DNA from: an uncultured Bacteroidota bacterium
Lineage (GTDB): Bacteria > Bacteroidota > Bacteroidia > Chitinophagales > Saprospiraceae
Assembly: GCA_937872515.1 (NCBI GenBank)
Contig: CALMSX010000082.1
Location: forward strand, 248,001-312,000
Length of the DNA stretch: 64,000 nt
Direction of reading: 5' to 3'
Under the pieces are notes generated by a model that was given only the letters and a program-made list of their open reading frames with translations, made no database searches and was not told the DNA's origin. Below, piece after piece: positions 53,258 through 62,415 of the stretch (the first letter of the stretch is position 1; each line of letters starts with the position of its first letter). The translations under genes and the position numbers were made by a program.

Positions 53258-55288
53258 CTATTTAGTAATTGAATTTAATATACCATCATCTACCAACTGA
53301 GGCAAGGTGATGCGCAACTTGGGTTCTTGGTCCATGGCTCTTTGAATGGCTTCTATGGCTTCTGCATTCCTGGCCCAGCTCCTTCGGGCAATACCATTGT
53401 TGACATCCCAGTGCAACATGGATTTAATATTGGCCTCACTTTGCTCACTGCCGTCTATTACCATGCCAAAACCGCCATTGATAACTTCACCCCAACCAAC
53501 ACCACCTCCATTGTGGAGCGATACCCAGGTTGCACCTCTAAAGGCATCGCCAACAAAATTGTGTACAGCCATATCTGCGGTAAATTTGGAACCATCATAA
53601 ATGTTTGAGGTTTCTCGGTAGGGTGAGTCTGTTCCGGACACATCGTGATGGTCTCTGCCCAATACTACAGGTCCTTTGATTTCACCCTTACGAATGGCTT
53701 GGTTGAAGGCTGCGGCTATTTTTATCCTTCCTTCAGCATCTGCATACAAGATCCTGGATTTTGATCCAACAATAGGTATGTTTTTGTCCGCCTGCTCGAT
53801 CCAGATGATGTTGTCATTCAGCTGTCCTTTAATACTTTCAGGCGCTTCCTTAATCAATGTATTCATAACATCCAGGGCAATGCGATCGGTTAGGTCGAGG
53901 TCGGATTTTTCGCCTGAAGTACATACCCATCTAAAAGGACCAAAGCCATAATCAAAACACATGGGACCCATGATGTCCTGCACATAGCTGGGGTATTTGT
54001 ATTTTCCTTCTTCTTTATTTTCCCAAATATCGGCTCCTGCTTCACCTGCTTCCTTTAGAAAAGCATTGCCATAATCCCAAAAATACATGCCCCTGCTCAC
54101 CATTGTGTTGATGGCCTCAACATGGTTTCTCAGGGTATGCCTAATCATCTTCATGAGCCTTGGCTTATCTGTGTTCAGCAGCGCTTTTGCTTCACCAAAA
54201 CTAAGGCCTTGAGGGCAATACCCCAGATCATCAATATTGTGAAGAGAAGTTTGATCAGATCCCAACTCAACGATGGTATTTTTTTCAACGAAAGCCTGCC
54301 AGAGATCTACCACATTGCCATTGTATATGAGCGCAATGGCCTCACCTTCTGCCCTTACATTTTCGATTCGGGCTATCAGTGCATCGGTATTGTTGTAAAC
54401 ATTCTCCTGTTGAATATAGCCATCAGTTATTCTTTGATGAATGGCATCTTCATCAACCTCTGCAATCACACATACTGCTCCTGTTATTACACCGGCCAGT
54501 GCTTGTGCGCCCGACATACCACCTAAGCCGGATGTAACAAATACCTTTCCTTTTAAGTCGGCACTTCCGGGCTTTAGTTTTCTACCAGCATTGAGTAGGG
54601 TAATGGTAGTGCCGTGAACAATGCCCTGTGGACCAATGTACATATAGGAACCTGCTGTCATTTGTCCATAAGAAGTTACACCCATGGCATTGTAACGATT
54701 CCAGTCTTCTTTTGAAGAATGGTTGGGTATCATCATACCATTGGTTACAACAACTCTTGGGGCATTTTTGTGAGATGGAAAGAGCCCCATTGGGTGACCA
54801 GAATACATGACCAGCGTTTGGTCTTCTTCCATTTCAGCTAAATAGCGCATGGTTAGCAGATATTGGGCCCAATTTTGAAAAACGGCGCCGTTGCCTCCGT
54901 AAGTAATAAGCTCATGAGGATATTTGGCCACCTTGGGATCCAGGTTGTTTTGAATCATTAGCATGATGGCTGCAGCCGCCGGGGTTTTGGCTGGATATTC
55001 ATGGATGGGTCTGGCTACCATGTCATATTCTGGTCTGAATCTATGCATGTAAATCCGACCATGAGTTTTCAACTCTTCATTGAATTCACTCGCCAATTCA
55101 CTGTGCCATTCCTTTGGAAAATAACGGAGTGCATTCTCAATAGCCAACAACCATTCCTTGTGTGTTAAAAGTGAAATGTTTCTTTTTGGGGCGTGAGGTA
55201 CACTGGCATCCAGAGGCCTTTCAGCGGGTATTTCTGTAGGAATGCCTTGTGTGATGGCTTTAGAAAAGGGTAGGGTTGTGGTCATCAT
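53258..55288 (-). CDS. hutU: urocanate hydratase
   Basis: 676 residues, longer than the common 550-560, as in the long Bacteroidota-type urocanases. Signature sequences GLGGMSGAQALAG, YGFGPFRWVCTSG (with the conserved Cys) and VVLGRDHHDVSGTDSPYRET with the NAD-binding regions. It converts urocanate to imidazolone propionate in histidine breakdown. Only this hut gene is in the window; exonuclease III precedes it by 12 bases, an odd partner. Confidence 0.94.
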   Translation of the reverse strand: MMTTTLPFSKAITQGIPTEIPAERPLDASVPHAPKRNISLLTHKEWLLAIENALRYFPKEWHSELASEFNEELKTHGRIYMHRFRPEYDMVARPIHEYPAKTPAAAAIMLMIQNNLDPKVAKYPHELITYGGNGAVFQNWAQYLLTMRYLAEMEEDQTLVMYSGHPMGLFPSHKNAPRVVVTNGMMIPNHSSKEDWNRYNAMGVTSYGQMTAGSYMYIGPQGIVHGTTITLLNAGRKLKPGSADLKGKVFVTSGLGGMSGAQALAGVITGAVCVIAEVDEDAIHQRITDGYIQQENVYNNTDALIARIENVRAEGEAIALIYNGNVVDLWQAFVEKNTIVELGSDQTSLHNIDDLGYCPQGLSFGEAKALLNTDKPRLMKMIRHTLRNHVEAINTMVSRGMYFWDYGNAFLKEAGEAGADIWENKEEGKYKYPSYVQDIMGPMCFDYGFGPFRWVCTSGEKSDLDLTDRIALDVMNTLIKEAPESIKGQLNDNIIWIEQADKNIPIVGSKSRILYADAEGRIKIAAAFNQAIRKGEIKGPVVLGRDHHDVSGTDSPYRETSNIYDGSKFTADMAVHNFVGDAFRGATWVSLHNGGGVGWGEVINGGFGMVIDGSEQSEANIKSMLHWDVNNGIARRSWARNAEAIEAIQRAMDQEPKLRITLPQLVDDGILNSITK

Positions 55289-55300
55289 TTGACAACGCTT

Positions 55301-56065
55301 TTAGTCTTTTAATATTAGTTCAATGGGACAATGGTCAGATCCCATGAGTTGATCGTGGATAGTGGAGCTTTCCAATTTGGATTCCAGTTTTTTGTCCACC
55401 AAAAAATAGTCAATCCGCCATCCTACATTTTTGGCACGGGCTCCAAATCGCACACTCCAAAAGGTATATTGAACCGCACTGGGGTTAAGGTGGCGATAGG
55501 CGTCCAGCAATCCCACCTGGAGCAAGCCATCCATCCCATCAATTTCGGTTTGGGTATATCCTGATGTTTTGTTGTAGTTTTCTTTGGGTCGGGCCAAATC
55601 AATGGGCTGGTGGGCTACATTGAAGTCACCGGTTACAACAATGGCTTTCTTTTTTTTGAGTTTTGATAGATAGGCAGCAAAGGCCTTGTCCCATTCTGCC
55701 CTATATTCTAACCTTTTCATGCCGTCGCCGCTGTTGGGAACATATACGTTGATTAGATAAAAGTTATCAAATTCAGCGGTGATAACGCGCCCTTCTGTAT
55801 CGTGATCCGGAACCCCAATATCATGAGTCACGCTCATGGGTTTGGTCCTGGAAAGGATGGCAACACCTGAATAACCTTTTTTTTCTGCTGAGTTACTGTA
55901 AATATACCAATCCTGCATTGGAGCAAGCGCTGCTGCCACCTGATCATCCTGTGCTTTGGTTTCTTGTAGACACATTACGTCTGGTCTCAGGACTTCAATG
56001 TGGGTGTGGAATTCTTTTCCAATGGTGGCACGGAGTCCATTTACATTCCATGAAATAATTTTCAT
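55301..56065 (-). CDS. xth: exodeoxyribonuclease III
   Basis: 254 residues. WNVNGLRA, QETKAQD, GDFNVAH and the catalytic GSDHCPI are all present. It nicks at abasic sites and removes 3' blocking groups in base-excision repair. The start is the ATG at 56063-56065; a longer reading from 56161 would include the terminator and promoter upstream. Confidence 0.95.
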   Translation of the reverse strand: MKIISWNVNGLRATIGKEFHTHIEVLRPDVMCLQETKAQDDQVAAALAPMQDWYIYSNSAEKKGYSGVAILSRTKPMSVTHDIGVPDHDTEGRVITAEFDNFYLINVYVPNSGDGMKRLEYRAEWDKAFAAYLSKLKKKKAIVVTGDFNVAHQPIDLARPKENYNKTSGYTQTEIDGMDGLLQVGLLDAYRHLNPSAVQYTFWSVRFGARAKNVGWRIDYFLVDKKLESKLESSTIHDQLMGSDHCPIELILKD

Positions 56066-56089
56066 CTGTTGACTTGCTGTTGATGCCGG

Positions 56090-56097
56090 CAAAGATA
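56090..56097 (-). promoter_or_regulatory. -7 promoter element of xth
   Basis: Perfect TATCTTTG on the minus strand, 24 bases upstream of the ATG at 56065. Confidence 0.5.
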
Positions 56098-56138
56098 AGT
56101 AAGCCACAACAGAAAAGTAGCTAGGGAGGGGAGGAAAT

Positions 56139-56166
56139 AAAAAAGCCCGTGACAAAGTCAACGGGC
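56139..56166 (-). terminator. rho-independent terminator upstream of the xth promoter
   Basis: Minus strand: GCCCGT-T-GAC, TTT, GTC-ACGGGC, then six T. One bulged base. It must end something transcribed from the right. Confidence 0.75.
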
Positions 56167-56176
56167 ATTACTCAAT

Positions 56177-56356
56177 TTAATAACCAAAACTCAATCTTTA
56201 TATACCAAATAACGTGCCAAATATGATAGAAACATATTATGTATAAGTTGATAAGGTATATATTTTATCTTGAAAGCCATTAGGCTTGAGTTCTCAAAAA
56301 ATTTTGCTCATAACTTCATACGAGCAAAATGATTTTTACAATTAATAACCAAAACT
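56177..56356. repeat. pair of direct repeats (15 bases, 165 apart)
   Basis: TTAATAACCAAAACT occurs at 56177-56191 and again at 56342-56356; the flanks resemble each other only loosely. Confidence 0.7.
56296..56330 (-). terminator. rho-independent terminator of the histidine kinase gene
   Basis: Perfect nine-base stem ATTTTGCTC / GAGCAAAAT (56301-56309 with 56322-56330), 12-base loop; T-tail on the minus strand. About 170 bases after the kinase stop. Confidence 0.7.
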
Positions 56357-56503
56357 TACACAATGCAAAGATAATACATATTAAATTATATAGCAATATG
56401 TATTCGTCTTTTTTTTAGTTAATTGTGTATATTTTTTAACTTCAATATGTAAAATATTGAAAGACAATATATTGAGAAAATGATTAAGAGCTAAAAAAAA
56501 CTG

Positions 56504-59500
56504 TTAATCCAGGTCTATCTGGGTTTCGCCTTCGTAATTATTGCTTCGAACCAAAGGAAGTTCTATAAAAAAGTCGGTTCCGTTTCTTTCATTGGGCGAT
56601 TCAAAGTAAATGCGACCATTCATACTTTCTATCATATTGGCAGAAATAGCCAATCCCAAGCCGGTTCCGGAGCTCTTTGTGGTAAAATTAGGTGTGAAGA
56701 CTTTTTCTTTCATTGTTTCAGGAATTCCAACCCCATTATCACTTACCTTGATAACTGCATACAATTCATTTTGGTTCAGTTCAATTTCGATCTTCCCTCT
56801 TCGATCTTCAGGGATCGATTGGGTGGCATTTTTAACCACATTGTTGAGAATTCGGACCAATTGATTTTTATCTGCAAAGACATGGATGTCATTCATAGGC
56901 TCTGCCATCTGGATGTCCATATCTTCTCTTTTTCTGAAGAGATCATGGATGTGTTCTACCACTTCGTTGAGTACAATGGTGTCATTCGAAGCCTTAGGCA
57001 AGGTTCCAAAAGAAGAGAATTCATCAGCTATCTGGGTTAAATTTTCAATTTGTTCTAAGATGGTGGCAGAAGTACGCTGAATCAGCACTTTTGTTTTATC
57101 GGGATCCTGTGATGCAGCATTTTGCATGTGTTGTATACTCAACTTCATGGGCGTCAATGGATTTTTAATTTCATGAGCCACTTGTTTTGCCATTTCCCTC
57201 CAGGCCAAATCTCTCTGGGTCCTGCTCAACAAATCCGCGCTGTGATTCAATTCAATCTGCATTTTATTAAAATTGGAAATCAGAGCGCCGATTTCATCCG
57301 GATTTTTCCACTCCAGCCTTTCGTTGTCTTTGCCCAACTTAAAGTCTTTCAGCCTCGAAGACAAATTTTTCAGCGACTTAGTCATCGGATTGGTAACTAT
57401 CATTGAAAGGGCAAGAGCCGTAAGAAATAAGAATACGCATAAGGTAAGCAGGGTGCTCAAAAAGTCGTACAAACCTGCATAGCCTTGTGAACGCTTGAAG
57501 TCTTCGGTTAGAAAATACCCTGATACGGTTTGATTTGTATCATAAACCGGAATCAATACCTTGCCGGGTTGGTACACAGTACTGAGAACTTTTATATTGT
57601 TGGCATTGGCGCTGACATCGCTTGCGATCAATGATTTTTGAAGCCTCTCGGGAGCATGGTCATAGCTCAGTGAGCTTAATATTTTTCTACCATCTGATGA
57701 ATAAAAAGCAATGGGTAATTCGTGCACACTTTCGAGGGATCTGAATGCCTTTTCCAATCTGCCGTCTTCGGTTGCATTTTCCGTTTCAGGAAAGTTGTTT
57801 TGTATGTCTTTGATCAAAACATCTAGTAGCAATTCAAAGCCCTGGGTGTTTTTAATGTTGTACAAGCGTTGATAATACAAAGCGGTGGTTCCCCCTATCA
57901 AAACAAATGAAAAAAGCACCAGACCTGTTATGGTTGTCTGAAAACGGCTTCTCAGCGATTTTCGCATGTTGAAACTTAAGTGAAATTTATCATCGATAAA
58001 ATGGAAAAATGAATTGAGCAGCACCAATAATAAAACCATGATGCCGGTTAAAGAAATAAACAGGGTTAGCAATGGCAGAAACCGGGCAATAAAGCCCTTG
58101 TAGGCAAGGCTGACAATGGTGTAATTATCGAATGTTTTTCGATGCGTAATTTGCTGTGACTGCTTACTTTCGAGCTCGCTTAGGAGACCAGGGTAGGAGG
58201 TTCCTTCCTGGTTGCCAAGCACCTTCACCAGGTGGTTGTTTTTATAAATACCAAGAGTTGACCTGTAAGGAAACTGAATGACCGGCTTGTTTTTTAATGA
58301 AAACTGTATGGCCATAAAAATGGGATTGGCCGGGTCTGTGGCATTGTCTATGTGATAATACAGGATTGCCGTTTTGTCAATAGGCGACCAATGAATATGG
58401 TCTGTGATTAACATACTTTCAGCAATCAAACTTTCAATTCTGTTTTTATTGGCTATTTGATTGAGAGCTAGACTGGTTCCCTTTTTATCATAACAATAAA
58501 TGTTGTCAATTGACATTTCAGATTGGGATGCAATTTGACTGCTTATGTAGGACTTTAGGTCAATCACATCAAGATTGGCTACCCAGGGAAGGTTGGCAAG
58601 TGACGGAAAAAGTTCCGAAGCTACAATTGTATCATTGATTTCCCTGAGCATTCTGAGGTTTTCAGTGCCCAATGATTTATAAGCCTTTTCAATGTTTTGT
58701 CTGGTAATCTCATTCGTTTTTTCAAGGGCATGGCTATAAACCACGACGCTGAAAAACAATCCAAAAACAAGGACCGCACTCAATAAAAATGAAACATTGA
58801 TTTCAAAATATTCAAAGTACAGGTCCAACAAGAGGAACAAAACCATTAAAAACAAAACAATGCCTATGGTATTAGTTGTGAATCCCAACAGAATAAATGC
58901 AATGGTAACGGAAAGAATAGCAACAGAAATATACAAACTTTTTTCCCAGCCTTTGGTCGTAGTTTCTGATTTTGAAAACAAACGTTTGGCCAGGTAAACC
59001 ACAATAAACAGATGTCCTAATGATAGACCATAAAAGAAAAATTCTGAGACCCCGAAATTCATCGCCTCTTCAATATTTACCACCAGATTGCCATCCAGGA
59101 TAAATAGTTCGGATACTGCAATCAGGTAATACACAATCGATGCAATAATAAAGGTGCCAGCCAGGTATCTGACATTGGGTTTTAAAGGTGAAAATTTGGT
59201 CTTGAACCAGTCGCTTTGACTCAAAACTGAGGTAAAAAGCAACAACAAAGCCATTAAAGCAAATTGCCAAAGACTAATTTGAAATTTGGCATCTGAGTAT
59301 TTAACTCCGAAGTAAGCTGAATGCTGAAAAAGTTGATCTGCTGTAAAATAACCAGGTAGCAAGAAGAGTAGAAGGGTAACGGAAGGAATCCAGATAAGAT
59401 CAAATCGACGCATCTGGTCATTCCAAAAAAGAGAATTTCGCACCCAATGTAAAAAAGCAATCACTAGCAGAAACAAGCCCATAAACCAACCGCAAAACAA

Positions 59501-59935
59501 GGCAATGTCCCATCTGGAGCTCCTAACACCCGCAACATTGTCGGAGGGAAAATAAAACCGATAAACATTTCGGCCAGTCCTGAAACTTTTATAAAGTGTG
59601 CCCATCTGGGCAGATGCCGGTACTTCTTTGTTCCAAAAAAGCAGCGTATCTCCTCTAAGTACGTCAATATAAAAACCGGAAGCTTCTAACTTTTTCACCG
59701 CCTTTCCATCATTGATAACATCAGAACTTACCACCAAAAGGGAGTCATTGTGGTAATTTTCTGCCAAATTACGCCTGAATTCTTTGCGGAAATCAAACAA
59801 TGCCGATGTTTCATAAAAATGGTAGCTCAACACACTACCAAATAAAATAAAGCCGGCGAGAAATAAATTGATGGTCTTCTGCCCCAAAACAATTATATTT
59901 TTGCGCAAATTAGTGAAAAACCATAATATATACAT
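56504..59935 (-). CDS. large membrane-bound sensor histidine kinase (NtrY-like)
   Basis: 1143 residues. About a dozen hydrophobic segments: one N-terminal helix, an extracytoplasmic loop, a block of seven to eight helices (150-410), a second large extracytoplasmic sensor (about 410-620), more helices, another sensor region, then a HAMP-like segment (NPMTKSLKNLSSRL) and the kinase core with His921 in AHEIKNPLTPMKLS, the N box NNVVKNATQSI, and DNGVGIPETMKEKVFTPNF/GTGLGLAIS. This core is NtrY-like. No response regulator is adjacent, so it is an orphan here. The signal is unknown. Confidence 0.9.
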   Translation of the reverse strand: MYILWFFTNLRKNIIVLGQKTINLFLAGFILFGSVLSYHFYETSALFDFRKEFRRNLAENYHNDSLLVVSSDVINDGKAVKKLEASGFYIDVLRGDTLLFWNKEVPASAQMGTLYKSFRTGRNVYRFYFPSDNVAGVRSSRWDIALFCGWFMGLFLLVIAFLHWVRNSLFWNDQMRRFDLIWIPSVTLLLFLLPGYFTADQLFQHSAYFGVKYSDAKFQISLWQFALMALLLLFTSVLSQSDWFKTKFSPLKPNVRYLAGTFIIASIVYYLIAVSELFILDGNLVVNIEEAMNFGVSEFFFYGLSLGHLFIVVYLAKRLFSKSETTTKGWEKSLYISVAILSVTIAFILLGFTTNTIGIVLFLMVLFLLLDLYFEYFEINVSFLLSAVLVFGLFFSVVVYSHALEKTNEITRQNIEKAYKSLGTENLRMLREINDTIVASELFPSLANLPWVANLDVIDLKSYISSQIASQSEMSIDNIYCYDKKGTSLALNQIANKNRIESLIAESMLITDHIHWSPIDKTAILYYHIDNATDPANPIFMAIQFSLKNKPVIQFPYRSTLGIYKNNHLVKVLGNQEGTSYPGLLSELESKQSQQITHRKTFDNYTIVSLAYKGFIARFLPLLTLFISLTGIMVLLLVLLNSFFHFIDDKFHLSFNMRKSLRSRFQTTITGLVLFSFVLIGGTTALYYQRLYNIKNTQGFELLLDVLIKDIQNNFPETENATEDGRLEKAFRSLESVHELPIAFYSSDGRKILSSLSYDHAPERLQKSLIASDVSANANNIKVLSTVYQPGKVLIPVYDTNQTVSGYFLTEDFKRSQGYAGLYDFLSTLLTLCVFLFLTALALSMIVTNPMTKSLKNLSSRLKDFKLGKDNERLEWKNPDEIGALISNFNKMQIELNHSADLLSRTQRDLAWREMAKQVAHEIKNPLTPMKLSIQHMQNAASQDPDKTKVLIQRTSATILEQIENLTQIADEFSSFGTLPKASNDTIVLNEVVEHIHDLFRKREDMDIQMAEPMNDIHVFADKNQLVRILNNVVKNATQSIPEDRRGKIEIELNQNELYAVIKVSDNGVGIPETMKEKVFTPNFTTKSSGTGLGLAISANMIESMNGRIYFESPNERNGTDFFIELPLVRSNNYEGETQIDLD

Positions 59936-60068
59936 ATAATTAAACGATTATATGTATTTTTCATCCAGATATGCCCGCGACACCCCCTCTTTTCTTATTT
60001 TCGCAATTGATTTTGTGTTCAAGATACTAATTCGCTATTTATTCGTTTAAATCGTAAAACGACCTGCA

Positions 60069-61838
60069 TTGAGATTTTTCATTTTTCTGGTCTTACTCCT
60101 TCCCCTCCAATTGAGGGCACAAAAGGATGAACTGGTTGTCACCAGATACGAGTTGTTTGAGCAAAACAGCATCATTCATCATTTAGACGTAGATAAATTC
60201 AACAAAATCTATGTTTCAACCTCCAAAGGCCTTGGTATTATTGGTAATCTGGAAGATCAGCCACAAATGGTGCTAACTGGAAAATCAGTAATTGACGTTT
60301 GTTTCCACGATAAGTTTGGAAGCTGGGCAGCTACCCATGGCGCGGTTTATGAAGTAGCAACAGAAAAAGAAATTTTACTTCCTGACCAGGAGGCAAAGAT
60401 CACAGGTATCGAGTTTTATCTCCAACGATTGTACATTTCCACAAACAAAGGTTTGTACATAAGAAATATGGGTACTGGTAAAATGGAAAACCTGAATACC
60501 CGAAATTCAAGTCTTCCTTCAGACAACCTCTTTTTTGTTTATACAGACTCAAAAAACAGATGTTGGATTGGCACGGACAAAGGAGAAGTGCGCATCACAG
60601 ATGAAGATTGGCAGTCAGATCACGCTGAAAAACAGGTCACACATTTTTACGAAAATAAAGAAGGCCTCTGGTTTGTATCCACTGAATCGAAATCTAAAAG
60701 CCAGGAAATGTGGCTCATTGATCACTTCAATCGCTTTTATGATGCTGGTTTTGGCCCTGATTTGTATGAAGGTACCTTCAACGATTTTTGTATTGATTCA
60801 AAAGGCAGGTTGTATTTTGCATCCGACGCTTTGATTCGATACGACCCATATGAGGAAAAAACAGAAAATTTTACTGAAAATGCAGGTGTTATATCCAGTA
60901 AATGTACGTCCACTGTTTGTGACAAAAATGATAATATCTGGATTGGTACAGCCGGCGATGGTTTATTTACCTTAAAATTCAGTGACAATGCGGGCAAAGC
61001 CTTGTCTGTTGCCTGCATTACTGAAAAAAAACCAAGTTGCCATGGCAAGTCGGATGGAGTTGTTAAGGTCATAGCAACCGGCGGGGTGGGCCCTTTTGAT
61101 TACGTATGGAGCAATAGGGCTCTCTCAGGCAGCAATCCAAAAAACATTGGTGCGGGTAATTATGCTGTAACGGTCTCTGACAAAGCCCAAAACAGGCAGG
61201 TGTGTAGCATCGAAGTACAACATCCGCCAGAAATTGAAATTAGTGTTGTTGACATGCAAAAAGTGAAGTCATCGAACGGCAAAGAGGGGAGGATCGAAGT
61301 GAATGGCACAGGCGGTACCGGTGATTTATCTTATGTTTGGAACAATGGGTCAAAAAAGACTTTTATTGACAAACTGGGAGCCGGTGATTATGGGGTTACA
61401 GTGAGCGATAAGAACAAATGTTCAGCCGTGTCCTATTTCAAAATGACCCGTGAAAAAATCTTACCCGATCTCGACATTAAAACCATAGCGATTGGTAAGA
61501 CCTTAAGAATAAACGAGTTGTATTTTAAAGCCGACAGCACTGAAATTTCACCAGAGAGTTTTGATGTGTTGAACGAACTATATGACTTTTTATCCGCCAA
61601 TCCCAGTGTGGTAATAGAAATTGGAGGACACACCAATACCATACCTCCCCATGAATACTGTGATAAACTGAGTACAGAAAGGGCAAAAACGGTGGCAGAG
61701 TATTTTTATAAAAAGGGCATACCCGTTAAAAGACTGAGTTATAAAGGTTATGGGAAGAGGCAGCCCATTTCTGACAGTACCTCACTGGAAGGCCGGCAAA
61801 AGAATCAGCGGGTAGAAGTAAAAGTAATCTCAATGTAA
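60069..61838 (+). CDS. OmpA family protein with two-component-type propeller and SprB-like repeats
   Basis: 589 residues. A signal peptide (cleavage after LRAQ) from a TTG start (no ATG is available); seven-bladed propeller-like repeats (30-310) of the kind found in hybrid two-component sensors (NRCWIGTDKGEVRITD, DNIWIGTAGDGLFTL); two SprB-like repeats (about 315-465: GGVGPFDYVWSNR and GTGDLSYVWNNGS), and an OmpA C-terminal domain (IGGHTNTIPP, YKGYGKRQP). The propeller is usually the periplasmic part of sensor kinases; here it is fused to a wall anchor instead. Role unknown; a surface or envelope scaffold is likely. Confidence 0.85.
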   Translation: MRFFIFLVLLLPLQLRAQKDELVVTRYELFEQNSIIHHLDVDKFNKIYVSTSKGLGIIGNLEDQPQMVLTGKSVIDVCFHDKFGSWAATHGAVYEVATEKEILLPDQEAKITGIEFYLQRLYISTNKGLYIRNMGTGKMENLNTRNSSLPSDNLFFVYTDSKNRCWIGTDKGEVRITDEDWQSDHAEKQVTHFYENKEGLWFVSTESKSKSQEMWLIDHFNRFYDAGFGPDLYEGTFNDFCIDSKGRLYFASDALIRYDPYEEKTENFTENAGVISSKCTSTVCDKNDNIWIGTAGDGLFTLKFSDNAGKALSVACITEKKPSCHGKSDGVVKVIATGGVGPFDYVWSNRALSGSNPKNIGAGNYAVTVSDKAQNRQVCSIEVQHPPEIEISVVDMQKVKSSNGKEGRIEVNGTGGTGDLSYVWNNGSKKTFIDKLGAGDYGVTVSDKNKCSAVSYFKMTREKILPDLDIKTIAIGKTLRINELYFKADSTEISPESFDVLNELYDFLSANPSVVIEIGGHTNTIPPHEYCDKLSTERAKTVAEYFYKKGIPVKRLSYKGYGKRQPISDSTSLEGRQKNQRVEVKVISM

Positions 61839-61871
61839 AAAAAAAGCCCTGATGTCAGGGCTTTTTTTTTT
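61837..61871 (+). terminator. bidirectional terminator between the OmpA gene and ndk
   Basis: Nine A, then stem GCCCTG, loop ATGT, CAGGGC and nine T: perfect, and usable on both strands. Confidence 0.9.
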
Positions 61872-62292
61872 ATTGGAAGATTTCTGTTCCGGCAAAATGG
61901 AAGGCCGACTCGATGGCGGCGTTTTCATCACTGTCTGAACCGTGAACCGCATTTTCACCTATATTTTTGGCAAATCTGGCTCTGATTGTTCCTGGAGCTG
62001 CTTCTGCTGGATTGGTTGCACCAATCAAAGTCCTGAAATCAGCCACTGCGTTGTCTTTTTCCAAGATAGCGGCTACAATTGGACCCGAAGACATAAATTC
62101 AACCAATTCACCATAAAAAGGTCTCGCACTATGAACAGCATAAAACTCTCCGGCTTTTTCAGCAGAAAGTTTGGTGTATTTCATAGCTACTATTTTAAAT
62201 CCTGCTTCGCAGATTTGTTGCAAAATGGCACCAATGTGACCGGCTTTAACAGCATCCGGCTTGATCATGGTAAATGTTCTGTTTCCTGACAT
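61870..62292 (-). CDS. ndk: nucleoside diphosphate kinase
   Basis: 140 residues, the normal length. [10 protein letters not shown] at the N-terminus, [18 protein letters not shown], and the phosphohistidine site His117 in NAVHGSDS. It equilibrates NTP pools using ATP. It has its own promoter and a terminator after it. Confidence 0.97.
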   Translation of the reverse strand: MSGNRTFTMIKPDAVKAGHIGAILQQICEAGFKIVAMKYTKLSAEKAGEFYAVHSARPFYGELVEFMSSGPIVAAILEKDNAVADFRTLIGATNPAEAAPGTIRARFAKNIGENAVHGSDSDENAAIESAFHFAGTEIFQ

Positions 62293-62328
62293 GTTCTAGA
62301 AAATTTGATATTTGAAATGATAAGGGCG

Positions 62329-62336
62329 CAAAATTA
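62329..62336 (-). promoter_or_regulatory. -7 promoter element of ndk
   Basis: Perfect TAATTTTG on the minus strand, 36 bases upstream of the ATG. Confidence 0.45.
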
Positions 62337-62415
62337 ACAAAACCCGGGGCATGTCTGAATTATAAATATTAATTTTTTTGCTATTTCACAAAATTTTTGG
62401 AAATTCGCCTCCCTA

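Larger units (their letters stand above)
56066..56503. other. AT-rich intergenic region between histidine kinase and xth
   Basis: About 440 bases without a convincing reading frame. It contains the xth promoter, two minus-strand terminators (56139-56166 and 56296-56330) and a 15-base direct repeat 165 bases apart. The room between the two terminators could hold a short transcript; this is an inference. Confidence 0.6.
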
